DNA of 64,000 nucleotides from JACVRW01 sp963808775 (lineage in GTDB: Bacteria > Actinomycetota > Thermoleophilia > Solirubrobacterales > Thermoleophilaceae). The DNA is taken from the NCBI GenBank assembly GCA_963808775.1, contig CAWEGR010000004.1, positions 372,001 to 436,000 on the forward strand. The letters run 5' to 3'. Under the pieces are notes generated by a model. The model was not told the DNA's origin. It did not search any database and worked only from the letters and a program-made list of their open reading frames with translations. Positions 12,543 through 21,366 of the stretch are shown piece after piece; the first letter of the stretch is position 1, and the number at the start of each line of letters is the position of its first letter. The position numbers were made by a program, and so were the translations under genes.

Positions 12543-13019
12543 CTAGCGCTCGATCTTCGTGATCTTGAGCTTGCGCGCGGGGCCGCGGGGAACGGCGACC
12601 GTCACGGTCTCGCCGCGCTTGTGGCCGAGCAGCGCCTTGCCCACCGGCGACTCGTTCGAGAGCTTCGCGTTCGCGGGGTCGGCCTCGGCCGAGCCGACGA
12701 TCTTGAACTTCTGCGACTTCTCGGTCTTCTGGTCCTTCACGTGAACCGTGGCGCCGACGTTGACGACGTCCGTGTCGACCGACTTCTCGTCGATGACGCG
12801 GGCACTCGCGAGGCGCTCCTCGAGGTCCGCGATCTGCTTCTCGAGCATCGCCTGCTCGTTCTTCGCGTCGTCGTACTCGGAGTTCTCCGAGATGTCGCCG
12901 AACTCGCGCGCCTCCTTGATGCGCGCAGCCACCTCGCGGCGGCGCTCGCCGCGCAGGTATTCGATCTTGACCTTGAGTTCTTCAAGGCCTTCGGCTGTGA
13001 GAACGGTGTCGCGTGCCAT
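12543..13019 (-). CDS. greA: Transcription elongation factor GreA
   Basis: 158 residues, the usual length. GreA enters the secondary channel of backtracked RNA polymerase and stimulates transcript cleavage. An N-terminal coiled coil carries the acidic tip GDISENSEYDDAKNEQ; the C-terminal FKBP-like domain contains SPVGKALLGHKRGETV. I start at ATG 13019 because a strong GGAGGG Shine-Dalgarno lies 7 bases upstream; the frame is open to 13070 but that extension is not conserved. First gene of a greA-lysS pair. Confidence 0.97.
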   Translation of the reverse strand: MARDTVLTAEGLEELKVKIEYLRGERRREVAARIKEAREFGDISENSEYDDAKNEQAMLEKQIADLEERLASARVIDEKSVDTDVVNVGATVHVKDQKTEKSQKFKIVGSAEADPANAKLSNESPVGKALLGHKRGETVTVAVPRGPARKLKITKIER

Positions 13020-13086
13020 AAGAAAACCCTCCGCGTTCGACCGGCTCGGAGGGACGGCGCAGTCTAGCACCGGGCACCCTGTCCGC

Positions 13087-14073
13087 CTACGCGGCGAGCA
13101 GCGTTTCCCGCTCCCGAATCTCGCTCCACAGCTCGCGTGCGCGGGCGGTCGTCGCGGCCGTCACGAGCGGCTCCCTCTCGCGCTTCGTGAACCCGAGCCG
13201 ATCGGCGTACCAGGGATAGAACTTGCGCAGGTAGCGGCTCGCGCGATCGACCCCCAGGTGCTCCTCGGCGCGCTCGATCACCCAGAGCATCTCGGCGGCC
13301 ACCTCGTGCGGCTCGGGCTCGCCGTCGTAGGTCCCGAGCAGCCGCCCGAAGCGCCATGGGTCGCCGAGCGATCCGCGCGCGAGCATGATCGCGTCGGCGC
13401 CGCTCTCCTCGAAGGCGGTGCGCGCCTCGTCGTCGCTCGCGAGGCCGCCGGACAGGATCATCGGCACGGGCAGCTCGCCGGACAGGCGGCGGGCGAGGGC
13501 GTAGTCCGGGCGGCCGCTGTGCTGCTGCGAGGCGTGGCGGGGGTGGAAGGAGATCGCGGCCACGCCGGGCTCGGCCGCGAGCCGGACGGCGAGGTCGTAG
13601 CCGCGCAGGTCGCCGGGTGTCTGGCCGGGGCGCAGCTTGACGGTGACCGGCAGGCCGCTGCCCTCCGCCGCCGCGCGCGCGATTGCGAGCGCGCGGCCGG
13701 GGTCGTCGAGCAGGGCGGCGCCGGCGCCCGTCTTGCAGACCTTCCTGACGGGGCAGCCCATGTTGAGGTCGATCAGGTCGGCGCCCGCGGCGGCCACCAG
13801 CGCGGCGGCCTCGCGCATCACGTCCGGGTCGTGGCCGAAGAGCTGCATCGAGACGGGGTGCTCGTCGGGGTCGATGCGCAGGAACTCGCGCACCGTGCGC
13901 TCGTTGCCATAGGCGAGCCCGTGGCTCGAGACCATCTCGGAGAAAGCGAGGCCGGCGCCGTGCCGGCGCGCCTGCAGGCGCACGAACCAGTTGCCGATGC
14001 CGGCCAGCGGGGCGAGCAGGACCCGGTTCTCGACCGGGACGCCGCCGAGCGTCCAGGGATCGGTCAGCCTCAT
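13087..14073 (-). CDS. dus: tRNA-dihydrouridine synthase
   Basis: FMN-dependent TIM-barrel enzyme that reduces uridines in tRNA; 328 residues. Diagnostic motifs are APLAGIGN near the start, IDLNMGCPVRKVCKTGAGAA with the catalytic cysteine, VTVKLRPG, and ISFHPRHASQQHSGRPDY, plus GADAIMLARGSLGDPW for FMN phosphate. ATG 14073 overlaps the TGA of the Cys/Gly-tailed gene (ATGA), so the two are coupled. Which uridine it modifies cannot be told from the sequence. Confidence 0.95.
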   Translation of the reverse strand: MRLTDPWTLGGVPVENRVLLAPLAGIGNWFVRLQARRHGAGLAFSEMVSSHGLAYGNERTVREFLRIDPDEHPVSMQLFGHDPDVMREAAALVAAAGADLIDLNMGCPVRKVCKTGAGAALLDDPGRALAIARAAAEGSGLPVTVKLRPGQTPGDLRGYDLAVRLAAEPGVAAISFHPRHASQQHSGRPDYALARRLSGELPVPMILSGGLASDDEARTAFEESGADAIMLARGSLGDPWRFGRLLGTYDGEPEPHEVAAEMLWVIERAEEHLGVDRASRYLRKFYPWYADRLGFTKREREPLVTAATTARARELWSEIRERETLLAA

Positions 14074-14678
14074 CCGCCGCCTCCGCCGCACGAGGAGCCG
14101 CCGCCGCAGGAGGAGCCCCCACCGCCGCACGAGGAGCCTCCGCCCGAGTCGCTGCTACCGGAGTCGCTGCTTCCGGAGTCGCCCCCGCTCGAGCTCTCGC
14201 CCCAGTCGGAGCCGTGGTCCTCGATCGTCCCACCCACGTCCTGGCCGCTCTCCCCGCGGTCCTCCGCAGGCTCCGAGGGCGCGGCCTCGCCCGCCACCGT
14301 GGCGGCCGCCGGGATGGCCCAGATCGTGGTGTCCATGGTCCCGGACCCCGAGCGTGCCTCAAAGGCCCGCGCGTAGGCGCTCGGGTCCGGCTCGCCGGTC
14401 GGCTGGTGATGGATCACCCGGCCGAAGCGCTCCTTGCAGTAGGCCTCGTAGTCGCGCGTGTGCAGGATGAACGCGTGCCAGGCGGCGTCGACCGGCTTCG
14501 GAGGCGAGAGCATCTCGCCCGACGTCGCGCACAGGTCGAGGAAGACGAGCATCTCGCCGAACCAGCGCCGCGCGGTCTCGTGGTCCACGCCGTTCTCGCG
14601 CGCGATCCGCTCGATCACGGCGGCGTTCGTGTACGTGGGCACGCCCTGCGGCTTGGGGCGGCGGCGGAAGAGACCCAT
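14070..14678 (-). CDS. Glycine-rich domain protein with Cys/Gly tail
   Basis: 202 residues. The N-terminal half contains PVDAAWHAFILHTRDYEAYC, the conserved core of glycine-rich domain-containing proteins known from plants and bacteria, whose role is unclear. A Glu/Asp/Ser linker follows, and the last 40 residues are low complexity with three SSCGGG units. Such Cys/Gly tails are seen on some actinobacterial surface-associated proteins, but no signal peptide is visible here. I use ATG 14678 (MGLFRRRPKPQG), 10 bases after the DUF559 stop; the frame stays open to 14759. Confidence 0.75.
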   Translation of the reverse strand: MGLFRRRPKPQGVPTYTNAAVIERIARENGVDHETARRWFGEMLVFLDLCATSGEMLSPPKPVDAAWHAFILHTRDYEAYCKERFGRVIHHQPTGEPDPSAYARAFEARSGSGTMDTTIWAIPAAATVAGEAAPSEPAEDRGESGQDVGGTIEDHGSDWGESSSGGDSGSSDSGSSDSGGGSSCGGGGSSCGGGSSCGGGGG

Positions 14679-14688
14679 GGGAGAAAGC

Positions 14689-15684
14689 CTAGGCTGCCGC
14701 GCGCCGCGCGACCAGCAGCGCGGTGAGGTCGCGCGCGAGGGCCTCGCGGCCCGACCCAAGCTGCCGCCAGGTGACCCTCAGCACCGCCCAGCCGGCCGTC
14801 ACGAGCGCCCGGTCGCGCAGGCGATCGAGCTCGAAGGCCTCCGCGGCGTCGTGGAACTGCCGGCCGTCGAGCTCGACCACCACCCGCTCCGCGCGCCAGA
14901 CGCAGTCGACCTCGAACGTCCTGCCGCCGGCGTGGACGAGCGCGTTCACCTCCGGCCTCCGGACGCCTATCCCGTCGAGGAACGGGATGAAGCGCTCCTC
15001 GAGCTCCCGCTTGGTGACGGTGGCGCCCTCGGCGCGCTTCTCGAGCGCCGTTCGGACGTTCACGCTGCCCGCGCGTGTCGGGTGGCGATGAAGGAGGTCG
15101 AGCAGCGAGAGCTGGTCGTGTAGGCGAAGCACCTCGGCCTCGTTCAGCATCCGCTCGACCTCCCGCGCTGTCGCAGTGGCCGCGCAGTCGAGGATCGTGC
15201 GCGGAACGGTGGTCACCGGGATCCCCTCGACGACGGTCAGCTCGTCCGCGGGCAGCACGACGCGATGGAAGCGGATGCCCCTGCGCGGGCGCCGGGCCCG
15301 CGGCGCGATCACGTCGACGGGAACCCGGAACCCACCGCGCAGGCGATACAGCTGCGCGGCGGCCATGTGGCCAAGGGCCGCCCCGTCGCCGCCGGCGAGC
15401 ACGGCGGCCATCCAGCGCAGACCGAGATTCGACGGGATGGGCGCCAGCGGCGAGAACCCCGCGGTGCACGACGGTGCGAGCCGACCCGGATCCGGATTCG
15501 GTAGTCGATGTAGGCGCGGTCCGAAGCCGAGCGCCGAGCAGCTGCGCGCGCTTCGAACGAGCCCATGCTGCTTGGCCTTCGCGAGCTCGTAGTATCGCGG
15601 TCGCTCCTCCGATCTACGTTTTCCCCGGAATATGCGGGAAACGTAGATAGGACCTCCGGGACCGCCCGGATCCTCCCCCTTCAT
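14689..15684 (-). CDS. AbiEi-like winged-helix / DUF559 endonuclease-fold protein
   Basis: The middle and C-terminal parts are clear: WMAAVLAGGDGAALGHMAAA, the AbiEi-type VPVDVIAPRARRP segment, TTVPRTILDCAAT, then a very-short-patch-repair-like nuclease fold (NALVHAGGRTFEVDCVWRAERVVVELDGRQFHD, split here for reading as FEVDCVW and VVVELDGR). Proteins of this type are common orphans in actinobacteria; no toxin partner is adjacent. The N-terminal 90 residues are unreliable: between 15430 and 15600 fragments of the expected start (AYIDYRIRI, VHRGVLAAGAHPVESRS) lie in other frames, implying several small indels. A long hairpin overlaps the upstream end, so the real start is probably downstream of 15611. 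Confidence 0.65.
   Translation of the reverse strand: MKGEDPGGPGGPIYVSRIFRGKRRSEERPRYYELAKAKQHGLVRSARSCSALGFGPRLHRLPNPDPGRLAPSCTAGFSPLAPIPSNLGLRWMAAVLAGGDGAALGHMAAAQLYRLRGGFRVPVDVIAPRARRPRRGIRFHRVVLPADELTVVEGIPVTTVPRTILDCAATATAREVERMLNEAEVLRLHDQLSLLDLLHRHPTRAGSVNVRTALEKRAEGATVTKRELEERFIPFLDGIGVRRPEVNALVHAGGRTFEVDCVWRAERVVVELDGRQFHDAAEAFELDRLRDRALVTAGWAVLRVTWRQLGSGREALARDLTALLVARRAAA
15612..15648. repeat. Inverted repeat at the 5' end of the DUF559 gene
   Basis: ATCTACGTTTTCCC (15612-15625) pairs with GGGAAACGTAGAT (15636-15648) with one bulged T and a 10-base loop. It is AT-richer than its surroundings and lies where the promoter or leader of the DUF559 gene should be. An operator or a remnant of a small mobile repeat are both possible. 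Confidence 0.65.
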
Positions 15685-15737
15685 AGCCGCCGTTCTACCG
15701 AGCCAACACCCAACGGTGGGCCCGCCACGGCAACAAC

Positions 15738-16505
15738 TCAGGACGCGTTGCGCTCCCAGATGAGCTTCAGGCCCGTCAGCGTCAGCAGGTCGTCCGTCTC
15801 GTCCACCTGGTCGCAGAACGGGGTGATCGCCCCCGCGTAGCCGCCGGTCGCGATCGCGGTGGCCTCCTCGCCGAGCTCCTCGCGGAGCCGCAGGAGGATC
15901 CCGTCGACCTGGCCCGCGAAGCCGTAGACGACCCCGGCCTGGATCGCCTCCTGCGTGCCCTTGCCGATCGCGTGGCGCGGCTTCGTGATCTCCACGCGCG
16001 GCAGGCGGGCCGCCCTGGCGCTGAGCGCCTCGAGCGAGATCTCGATGCCGGGCGAGATCACGCCGCCGAGGTACTCGCCCGCGGCCGAGACCACGTCGTA
16101 GTTGATCGCGGTCCCGAAGTCGACCGCGATGCAGGCGCCGCCGACGCGGTCGTACGCCGCGACGGCGTTCACCAGCCGGTCGGCGCCGAGCTCCTGCGGG
16201 CGGTCGATCCGGATCGGCATGCCCGTCTTGACGGCGGGCCCGACGAGCGCGCCGCGGCCGCCGAGGTAGCGCTCGATGAGCTGCTCGAACTCGTGCGCGA
16301 GGTTCGGCACGACGGAGGAGACCATCGCCGCCCGAACGTCGGCCAGCGAGGCGCCGCGCAGGCCGAGCAGGCCCGACAGCGCGACCGCCAGCTCGTCCGC
16401 CGTGGCGAAGCGCGCCGTCGAATAGCGCCAGTGCTCGTGGAGCTGGTCGCCCTCGAAGAGGCCGACGTGGGTCTGCGTGTTGCCGACGTCTATCGCGAGC
16501 AGCAC
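15738..16505 (-). CDS. coaX: Type III pantothenate kinase
   Basis: First step of coenzyme A synthesis: phosphorylates pantothenate, insensitive to CoA feedback. 255 residues of the ASKHA fold. Motifs seen are DVGNTQTHVG (phosphate 1), ELGADRLVNAVAAYD (pantothenate side) and IAVDFGTAINYDVV with GGVISPGI (phosphate 2 and adenosine). Lies 10 bases downstream of fabI at the end of the fatty-acid operon, which makes sense because CoA supplies both the acyl carrier and the ACP prosthetic group. Confidence 0.96.
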   Translation of the reverse strand: MLLAIDVGNTQTHVGLFEGDQLHEHWRYSTARFATADELAVALSGLLGLRGASLADVRAAMVSSVVPNLAHEFEQLIERYLGGRGALVGPAVKTGMPIRIDRPQELGADRLVNAVAAYDRVGGACIAVDFGTAINYDVVSAAGEYLGGVISPGIEISLEALSARAARLPRVEITKPRHAIGKGTQEAIQAGVVYGFAGQVDGILLRLREELGEEATAIATGGYAGAITPFCDQVDETDDLLTLTGLKLIWERNAS

Positions 16506-16515
16506 AGGGCGGGGA

Positions 16516-17289
16516 TCATCCCCGAAGCGGCGCGCCCATGGCGTGGAAGCCGCCGTCCACGTGCAGGATCTCGCCGGAGACCGCCCGCGACCAGTCCGAG
16601 AGGAGGAACAGCACGGCGTCGGCCACGGCGACGGGATCCTTCGTGTCCCACCCCATCGGTGCCTGCTTTTCCCAGAGCGCCGCGAGCTCGTCGAACCCCG
16701 GAATGCCGCCCGCGGCCGGAGTGTCGACCGGACCGGCCGAGACGAGGTTCACGCGGACCCCCGACTCGCCCAGATCCCGCGCCAGGTAGCGCGAGATCGA
16801 CTCGAGCGCGGCCTTCGCCACGCCCATCCAGTCGTACACCGGCCAGGCCACGCTGGCGTCGAAGTCGAGCGCGACGAGGCTCGAGCCGGGCTGCGCGAGC
16901 GGCCGCAGCGCCTCGGCCAGCGCCTTGAACGAGTAGGCGCTCGTCTTGAAGGCGATCTCCGCCGACTCGGACGGGGCGCTCATGAAGTTGCCGCCGAGCG
17001 CGTCCCCGGGCGCGAAGGCGATCGCGTGCAGCGCGCCGTCGATCCCGCCCCAGCGCGACTCGAGCTCGCCGCGCAGCGCCTCGAAGTCGGACGGGTTGTT
17101 CACGTCGAGCTCGAGCACGTCCGGCGGCTCCGGCAACCGCGCCGCCGCGCGCTCGGTCATGCGCCGCGTGCGCCCGAAGCCGGTGAGCACGATCTCGGCG
17201 CCCTCCTGCTGCGCGCGCTCGGCCACCGAGTAGGCGATGCTGCCCTTCGTCAGCACCCCCGTGATGAGGAGGCGTTTGCCGGCGAGCAT
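16516..17289 (-). CDS. fabI: Enoyl-ACP reductase (NADH)
   Basis: Reduces the trans-2 double bond in the last step of each type II fatty-acid elongation cycle. 257-residue short-chain dehydrogenase fold with the FabI-type nucleotide loop GVLTKGSIAYSVAE, AIAFAPG in place of the NNAG motif, and catalytic Tyr and Lys in YDWMGVAKAALESISRYLA spaced Y-x6-K. C-terminal SGEILHVDGGFHAMG is typical. ATG 17289 overlaps the MaoC stop as ATGA. A candidate target of triclosan/isoniazid-type inhibitors by family. Confidence 0.96.
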   Translation of the reverse strand: MLAGKRLLITGVLTKGSIAYSVAERAQQEGAEIVLTGFGRTRRMTERAAARLPEPPDVLELDVNNPSDFEALRGELESRWGGIDGALHAIAFAPGDALGGNFMSAPSESAEIAFKTSAYSFKALAEALRPLAQPGSSLVALDFDASVAWPVYDWMGVAKAALESISRYLARDLGESGVRVNLVSAGPVDTPAAGGIPGFDELAALWEKQAPMGWDTKDPVAVADAVLFLLSDWSRAVSGEILHVDGGFHAMGAPLRG

Positions 17290-17777
17290 CAGATCAGGAC
17301 GGGCTCTGTGTCCGCCATCCGCTCTTCGACGAGCGGCATGCTCTCGCGGCGCCAGACGAGCTCGACGCGGGCCAGCGACACGAGCTTCCCGCGCTGGTTC
17401 ATGACGCGCCAGCGCGTCTCGACGAGGCCGGTGGACGCGTCGATCTCGCGCAGGCCGGTGATCTCGCCCTCCACGTGCAGCGTGTCCCCGATGCGGACGG
17501 GCTGCTTGAAGACGACGTCGGCCACGCGGCGCAGCGCCACGATCCGCTCCGGATCGAACGGCATCAGCCCCGCGGCGTAGGAGAGCACGAGCAGGCCGTG
17601 CGCGATGCGCTCGCCGAAGCGGCTGCTCGCGGCCCACTCGGCATCCGTGTGCTGCGGGTGCGTGTCCCCGGTCAGCGTCGCGAAGGCGGTGATGTCGGAC
17701 TCGCCGATCGTGCGGCCGCGCGTGACGTAGCGATCGCCGAGCGAGAGCGAGTCGAACTTGCGCTCGAAGACGTTCAT
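17289..17777 (-). CDS. MaoC-like (R)-hydratase/dehydratase
   Basis: 162-residue single hot-dog domain. The hydratase motif is visible as FATLTGDTHPQHTDAEWA followed by IAHGLLVLSYAAGL. In this operon no FabZ or FabA is present, so this protein is the obvious candidate for the 3-hydroxyacyl-ACP dehydratase step, although MaoC proteins also act on acyl-CoA. ATG 17777 overlaps the GDSL stop, and its own stop overlaps the fabI start, so both sides are coupled. Confidence 0.88.
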   Translation of the reverse strand: MNVFERKFDSLSLGDRYVTRGRTIGESDITAFATLTGDTHPQHTDAEWAASSRFGERIAHGLLVLSYAAGLMPFDPERIVALRRVADVVFKQPVRIGDTLHVEGEITGLREIDASTGLVETRWRVMNQRGKLVSLARVELVWRRESMPLVEERMADTEPVLI

Positions 17778-18382
17778 GCCGAGCGCACCCGCCGCCGCCA
17801 CTGCGTGCCCAAGCGCGAGCGCAGCGCCCGCAGGAACTCCATCGCCGCCCGGCGATGGCCCTCCTCGGAGGGATGGAAGCCGTCCTCGCCGAAGGTCGTG
17901 CGATCCCGCACGGCCGGATGGTCGAAGCCCTCGAGCAGCACGATGCCCTCCGCGCGCGCCACCTTGCGGGCGGCCGCGTTGAAGAGCTCCATGCCCTTCT
18001 CCACGCGCGCACGCGAGCGCGGGCGCAGGTCGAGGAAGCGCGAGATGTCGGGATAGGTGGCCGACAGGATCTCGGCGCCCGGCGCCTCGCGGCGCAGGCG
18101 CCGGAACATGCGCGCCAGCCGCTGGGCGTACTCGTCGGGATCCGGGCGCGTCGACTCGAGCACGTCGTTGGCGCCGCAAACGAGCGTCACGAGATCGGGC
18201 CGCAGGGCGAGGGCCCGCTCGAGCTGGACCATCTCGACCTGCTCGCTCGTTGCCCCGACCTCCGCGAGGTTCTCGTAGCGGGTGTCCGGGCCGAGCTCGC
18301 GGGCGATCTCGTCCGGCCAGCGCGGCTCCCCGGGCACGAGCCCGGCGGTGAAGCTGTCTCCCAGTGCGACGTACGTGGTCAC
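17774..18382 (-). CDS. SGNH/GDSL-family hydrolase
   Basis: 202 residues with all blocks of the SGNH fold: block I YVALGDSFTAG (nucleophile Ser), block III TLVCGANDVLES, block V DGFHPSEEGHRRAA with the catalytic Asp and His. No signal peptide, so a cytoplasmic esterase, thioesterase or lysophospholipase is likely. Sits inside the fatty-acid operon with GTGA and ATGA overlaps on its two sides, which suggests an acyl substrate; the true one is unknown. Confidence 0.9.
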   Translation of the reverse strand: MTTYVALGDSFTAGLVPGEPRWPDEIARELGPDTRYENLAEVGATSEQVEMVQLERALALRPDLVTLVCGANDVLESTRPDPDEYAQRLARMFRRLRREAPGAEILSATYPDISRFLDLRPRSRARVEKGMELFNAAARKVARAEGIVLLEGFDHPAVRDRTTFGEDGFHPSEEGHRRAAMEFLRALRSRLGTQWRRRVRSA

Positions 18383-19888
18383 AGCGGGATGTTCCCTCCA
18401 CCGTTGCCGTGGTTGCCCGCGTGCGAGAGCGCGTGGAGCGCTCCCGCGAGGCGACGGCGGGTGTCCGAGGGCTCGACGAGCTCGTCGATGTGGCCCTCAC
18501 GCGCGGCCACGACGGCCGACACGTGCCCCTCCGCGTACTCCGCGGCGAGGCGCTCGCGCTCTGCCTCGGGGTCGTCGGCCGCCGCGATCTCGCGCCGGTT
18601 GACGATTCCCACGGCCTGCGTCGGGCCCATGATTCCTATCTCGGCATCCGGCCACGCCAGCGCGAGGTCCGCGCCGAGATCCTTCGAGTTCATCGTGATG
18701 TAGCCGCCGCCGAAGGCCTTGCGCAGCACCACCGTCACCTTCGGCACGACGGCCTCGGCGAACGCGTGCAGGAGCTTCGCGCCGTGACGGATCACGCCGA
18801 GGCCCTCCTGCTTCGTGCCCGGAAGGAAGCCCGGCGTGTCGACGAGCACCACGAGCGGCAGCCCGTACGAGTTGCAGATGCGCACGAACTTCGCGGCCTT
18901 CTGCGATGCGTCGGCGTCGATCACACCACCCAGGTACCACGGCTGGTTGGCGATCACACCTACCGGACGCCCCTCGATGCGGGCGAAGCAGGTGACCATG
19001 TTGCGCGCCCAGCGTTGAGAGACCTCGAGCAGCTCGCCACCGTCCACGAGCGCGGTGATCACGTCACGGACGTCATAGACCTGGCGCTGGGACTCGGGCA
19101 CGAGCGAGGACGGGTCGAAGCCCGGGATCCCCGCCGGCGGCCCGAGCGGCGGCCGGTCGCCGGCGCTCGTGGGGAGGTACGCGAGCAGCTCGCGCACCTT
19201 CCGGATCGCGTCGACGTCGTCCTCCACCACGAACTGGCAGACGCCGTTCTTCGCGTGCACGCGCGGGCCGCCGAGCTCCTCGAGCGAGACGTCCTCGCCC
19301 ATGACCTCGCGGACAACGCCCGGCCCGGTCAGGAACATCGCCGAGCCCTCGGTCATCACGACGAAGTCGGTGAGGGCCGGCGAGTAGGCCCCGCCGCCCG
19401 CCGACACGCCCGTGATCACGGAGATCTGCGGAACGCGGCCCGACAGGCGAACGCTCTCGCGGAAGATGCGGCCGTAGCCACCGAGCGCGGCGATGCCGTC
19501 GTCCATGCGGGCCCCGCCCGATGCCACGAATCCGATCACCGGCGCACCGGCGCGGCCGGCGAGCTCCATCACGCGCACGATCGTGTCCGCGTGCGCCTCG
19601 CCGAGCGAGCCGCCGGCGAACTTCTGATCCTGCGCGTAGCAGTACACCGGCCGTCCGCCGATCGTCCCGGAGGCGCCCACGACGCCGTCGCCCTCCTGCA
19701 GACGCTTCTGCTCGCGGCGCGGGAGCACCGTCGAGCGGATCACGTGCAGCGAGCCGGGGTCGCAGAGCACCTCTAGGCGCTCGTACGCCGTACAGCGTCC
19801 GCGGCTCCCGGGCAGCGACAGCGGTGTGCTGCGGCCCGCGGCCGTTCGTCCGCTGACGATCCATCGTCCTCTCAGCGAGTGCGCTCAT
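18379..19888 (-). CDS. Acyl-CoA carboxylase carboxyltransferase, fused beta/alpha, one frameshift
   Basis: Transfers CO2 from carboxybiotin to acetyl- or propionyl-CoA, supplying malonyl-CoA. Both halves of the crotonase-like fold are present: FVASGGARMDDGIAAL and TGVSAGGGAYSPALTDFVVM in the first, ANQPWYLGGVIDADASQKAA, LVDTPGFLPGTKQE and FGGGYITMNSKDLGADLALA in the second. The ATG at 19888 overlaps the fabF TGA and starts MSALAERTMDRQ, but the frame breaks near 19786; adding CG to TACGGCGTACGAG gives TLYGAYERLEVLCDPG and a 503-residue protein. Alternatively translation could start downstream in the second frame, but no good start is visible. Biotin carboxylase and carrier are not in the window. 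Confidence 0.9.
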
Positions 19889-21087
19889 GAAGCCTCCAGG
19901 CAGAGCACGGCGTTATGGCCTCCAAATCCGAATGCATTTGAGATCCCGATCGCGCGCACCTCGCCGTTCTGCAGCGGGCGTGCCTCGTTCGGGACGTAGT
20001 CCAGGTCGAGCCCCTCGTCGGGCTCCTCGTAGTTCAGGGTCGGCGGGGCGATCCGGTCGCGCAGGGCGAGCAGGGTCGCGATCGACTCGACCGCGCCGGC
20101 CGCGCCGAGCAGATGCCCGATCGCCGACTTGGTCGAGCTGACCGGCACCTTCGCCGCCAGCTCGTCGCCGAGCGCCGCCTTGATGGCGTTCGTCTCGGCA
20201 CGGTCGTTCAGCGGAGTCGAGGTGCCGTGGGCGTTGATGTAGACGATCTCGTCCGCCGACAGGCCCGCGTCCTTCAGGGCGAGCTCGATCGCCTTCGACG
20301 CTCCGCGGCCATTCGGCTCGGGGGCCGTCAGGTGGTGGGCGTCGGAGGTGGCGGCGTAGCCGCGCACGTAGCCGAGGATGCGGGCGCCGCGCGCCTTGGC
20401 GGCCTCCTCGTCCTCGAGCACGAGCACGCCCGCGCCCTCACCCATGACGAAGCCGTCACGGCGCTTGTCGAACGGGCGCGAGACGCCGCTGTCCGACAGC
20501 GCGTCCATCTTCGCGAAGGCCGCGGTGGCGAGCGGCGTGATCGCCGCCTCGCTCCCGCCGGTCACGACCACGTCGGCGTCGCCGTAGCGGATCATCCGCT
20601 CGGCCGTGCCGATCGCGTGGGCGCCGGCGGCGCAGGCGGACACGGTCCCGTAGGACTGGCCGCGCAGGTCGTACTTCATCGCGACCACGCCGGACGCAGC
20701 GTTCGCCATCAGCAGCGGGATCGAGAGGGGCGAGATCTTGTCCGCCCCCTGATCGCGCATGACGATGTGCTGCGACTCGAGTGTGCCGATGCCTCCGATC
20801 CCGGTGCCGATCACGCAGGCGGCGCGCTCGGGGTCACCGGGCGGGCCGTCCTCCCAGCCCGCGTCCTCGATCGCCTCCTTGGCGGCGGCGAGGGCGAACT
20901 GCGTGAAGCGGTCCGAGCGGCGCACCTCCTTGACCGAGAGGTGCTCCTTGGGCTCGAACTCGGAGGCGCGACCGTAGCCGTCCTCGATCCCGGACACCCC
21001 GGCGCTCCAGCGCTCGTGCAGGGTGCGGGCGCCCACGCCGAGAGGCGTGACCGCGCCGACTCCGGTTATGACGACGGTTCGAGTCAT
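19885..21087 (-). CDS. fabF: 3-oxoacyl-ACP synthase II
   Basis: Condensing enzyme for chain elongation; 400 residues. The Cys-His-His triad is visible: Cys in TVSACAAGAHAIG (about residue 152), His in NAHGTSTPLND, His in SAIGHLLGAAGAVES. The C-terminus NAFGFGGHNAVLCLE is typical of KAS I/II. Its ATG overlaps the acpP stop and its TGA overlaps the next ATG, so it is coupled on both sides. Order acpP-fabF is the standard one. Confidence 0.97.
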   Translation of the reverse strand: MTRTVVITGVGAVTPLGVGARTLHERWSAGVSGIEDGYGRASEFEPKEHLSVKEVRRSDRFTQFALAAAKEAIEDAGWEDGPPGDPERAACVIGTGIGGIGTLESQHIVMRDQGADKISPLSIPLLMANAASGVVAMKYDLRGQSYGTVSACAAGAHAIGTAERMIRYGDADVVVTGGSEAAITPLATAAFAKMDALSDSGVSRPFDKRRDGFVMGEGAGVLVLEDEEAAKARGARILGYVRGYAATSDAHHLTAPEPNGRGASKAIELALKDAGLSADEIVYINAHGTSTPLNDRAETNAIKAALGDELAAKVPVSSTKSAIGHLLGAAGAVESIATLLALRDRIAPPTLNYEEPDEGLDLDYVPNEARPLQNGEVRAIGISNAFGFGGHNAVLCLEAS

Positions 21088-21332
21088 CCCAGCTTCGACA
21101 TGACCAGGTCGACGGCCTGACGGACGGTCTTGATGCCCTCCATGTCCTCGCCCTTGAGCTGCACGCCGTACTCGTCCTCGACGATCTGGGCGAGCTCGAC
21201 AAGGTCGAGCGAATCGACGTCGAGCGCCTCGAATTCGGCGTCGGCGTTGATCTGGTCCGGCTCGGCGCCGAACTCCTCGAGGGCCTTGAACACCCGGCTC
21301 TCGATCTCTTCACGTGTAGCGGTAGCTGCCAT
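21084..21332 (-). CDS. acpP: Acyl carrier protein
   Basis: 82 residues, acidic. Carries the growing acyl chain on 4'-phosphopantetheine attached to Ser41 in DVDSLDLVELAQ. Helices II-III follow the usual pattern (EDEYGVQLKGEDMEGIKTVRQAVDLV). 34 bases separate it from fabG, the largest gap inside the operon, leaving room for its own ribosome binding site (GGAGAGGAG shortly before ATG 21332). Confidence 0.97.
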   Translation of the reverse strand: MAATATREEIESRVFKALEEFGAEPDQINADAEFEALDVDSLDLVELAQIVEDEYGVQLKGEDMEGIKTVRQAVDLVMSKLG

Positions 21333-21366
21333 TGCACTCCTCTCCTTGGTTACCTGGACGCCCTGC

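Noticed and set aside
14689..15684. Type IV toxin-antitoxin system based on the AbiEi-like protein
   Set aside because: No AbiEii-like nucleotidyltransferase toxin lies next to it; neighbours are coaX and a glycine-rich protein.
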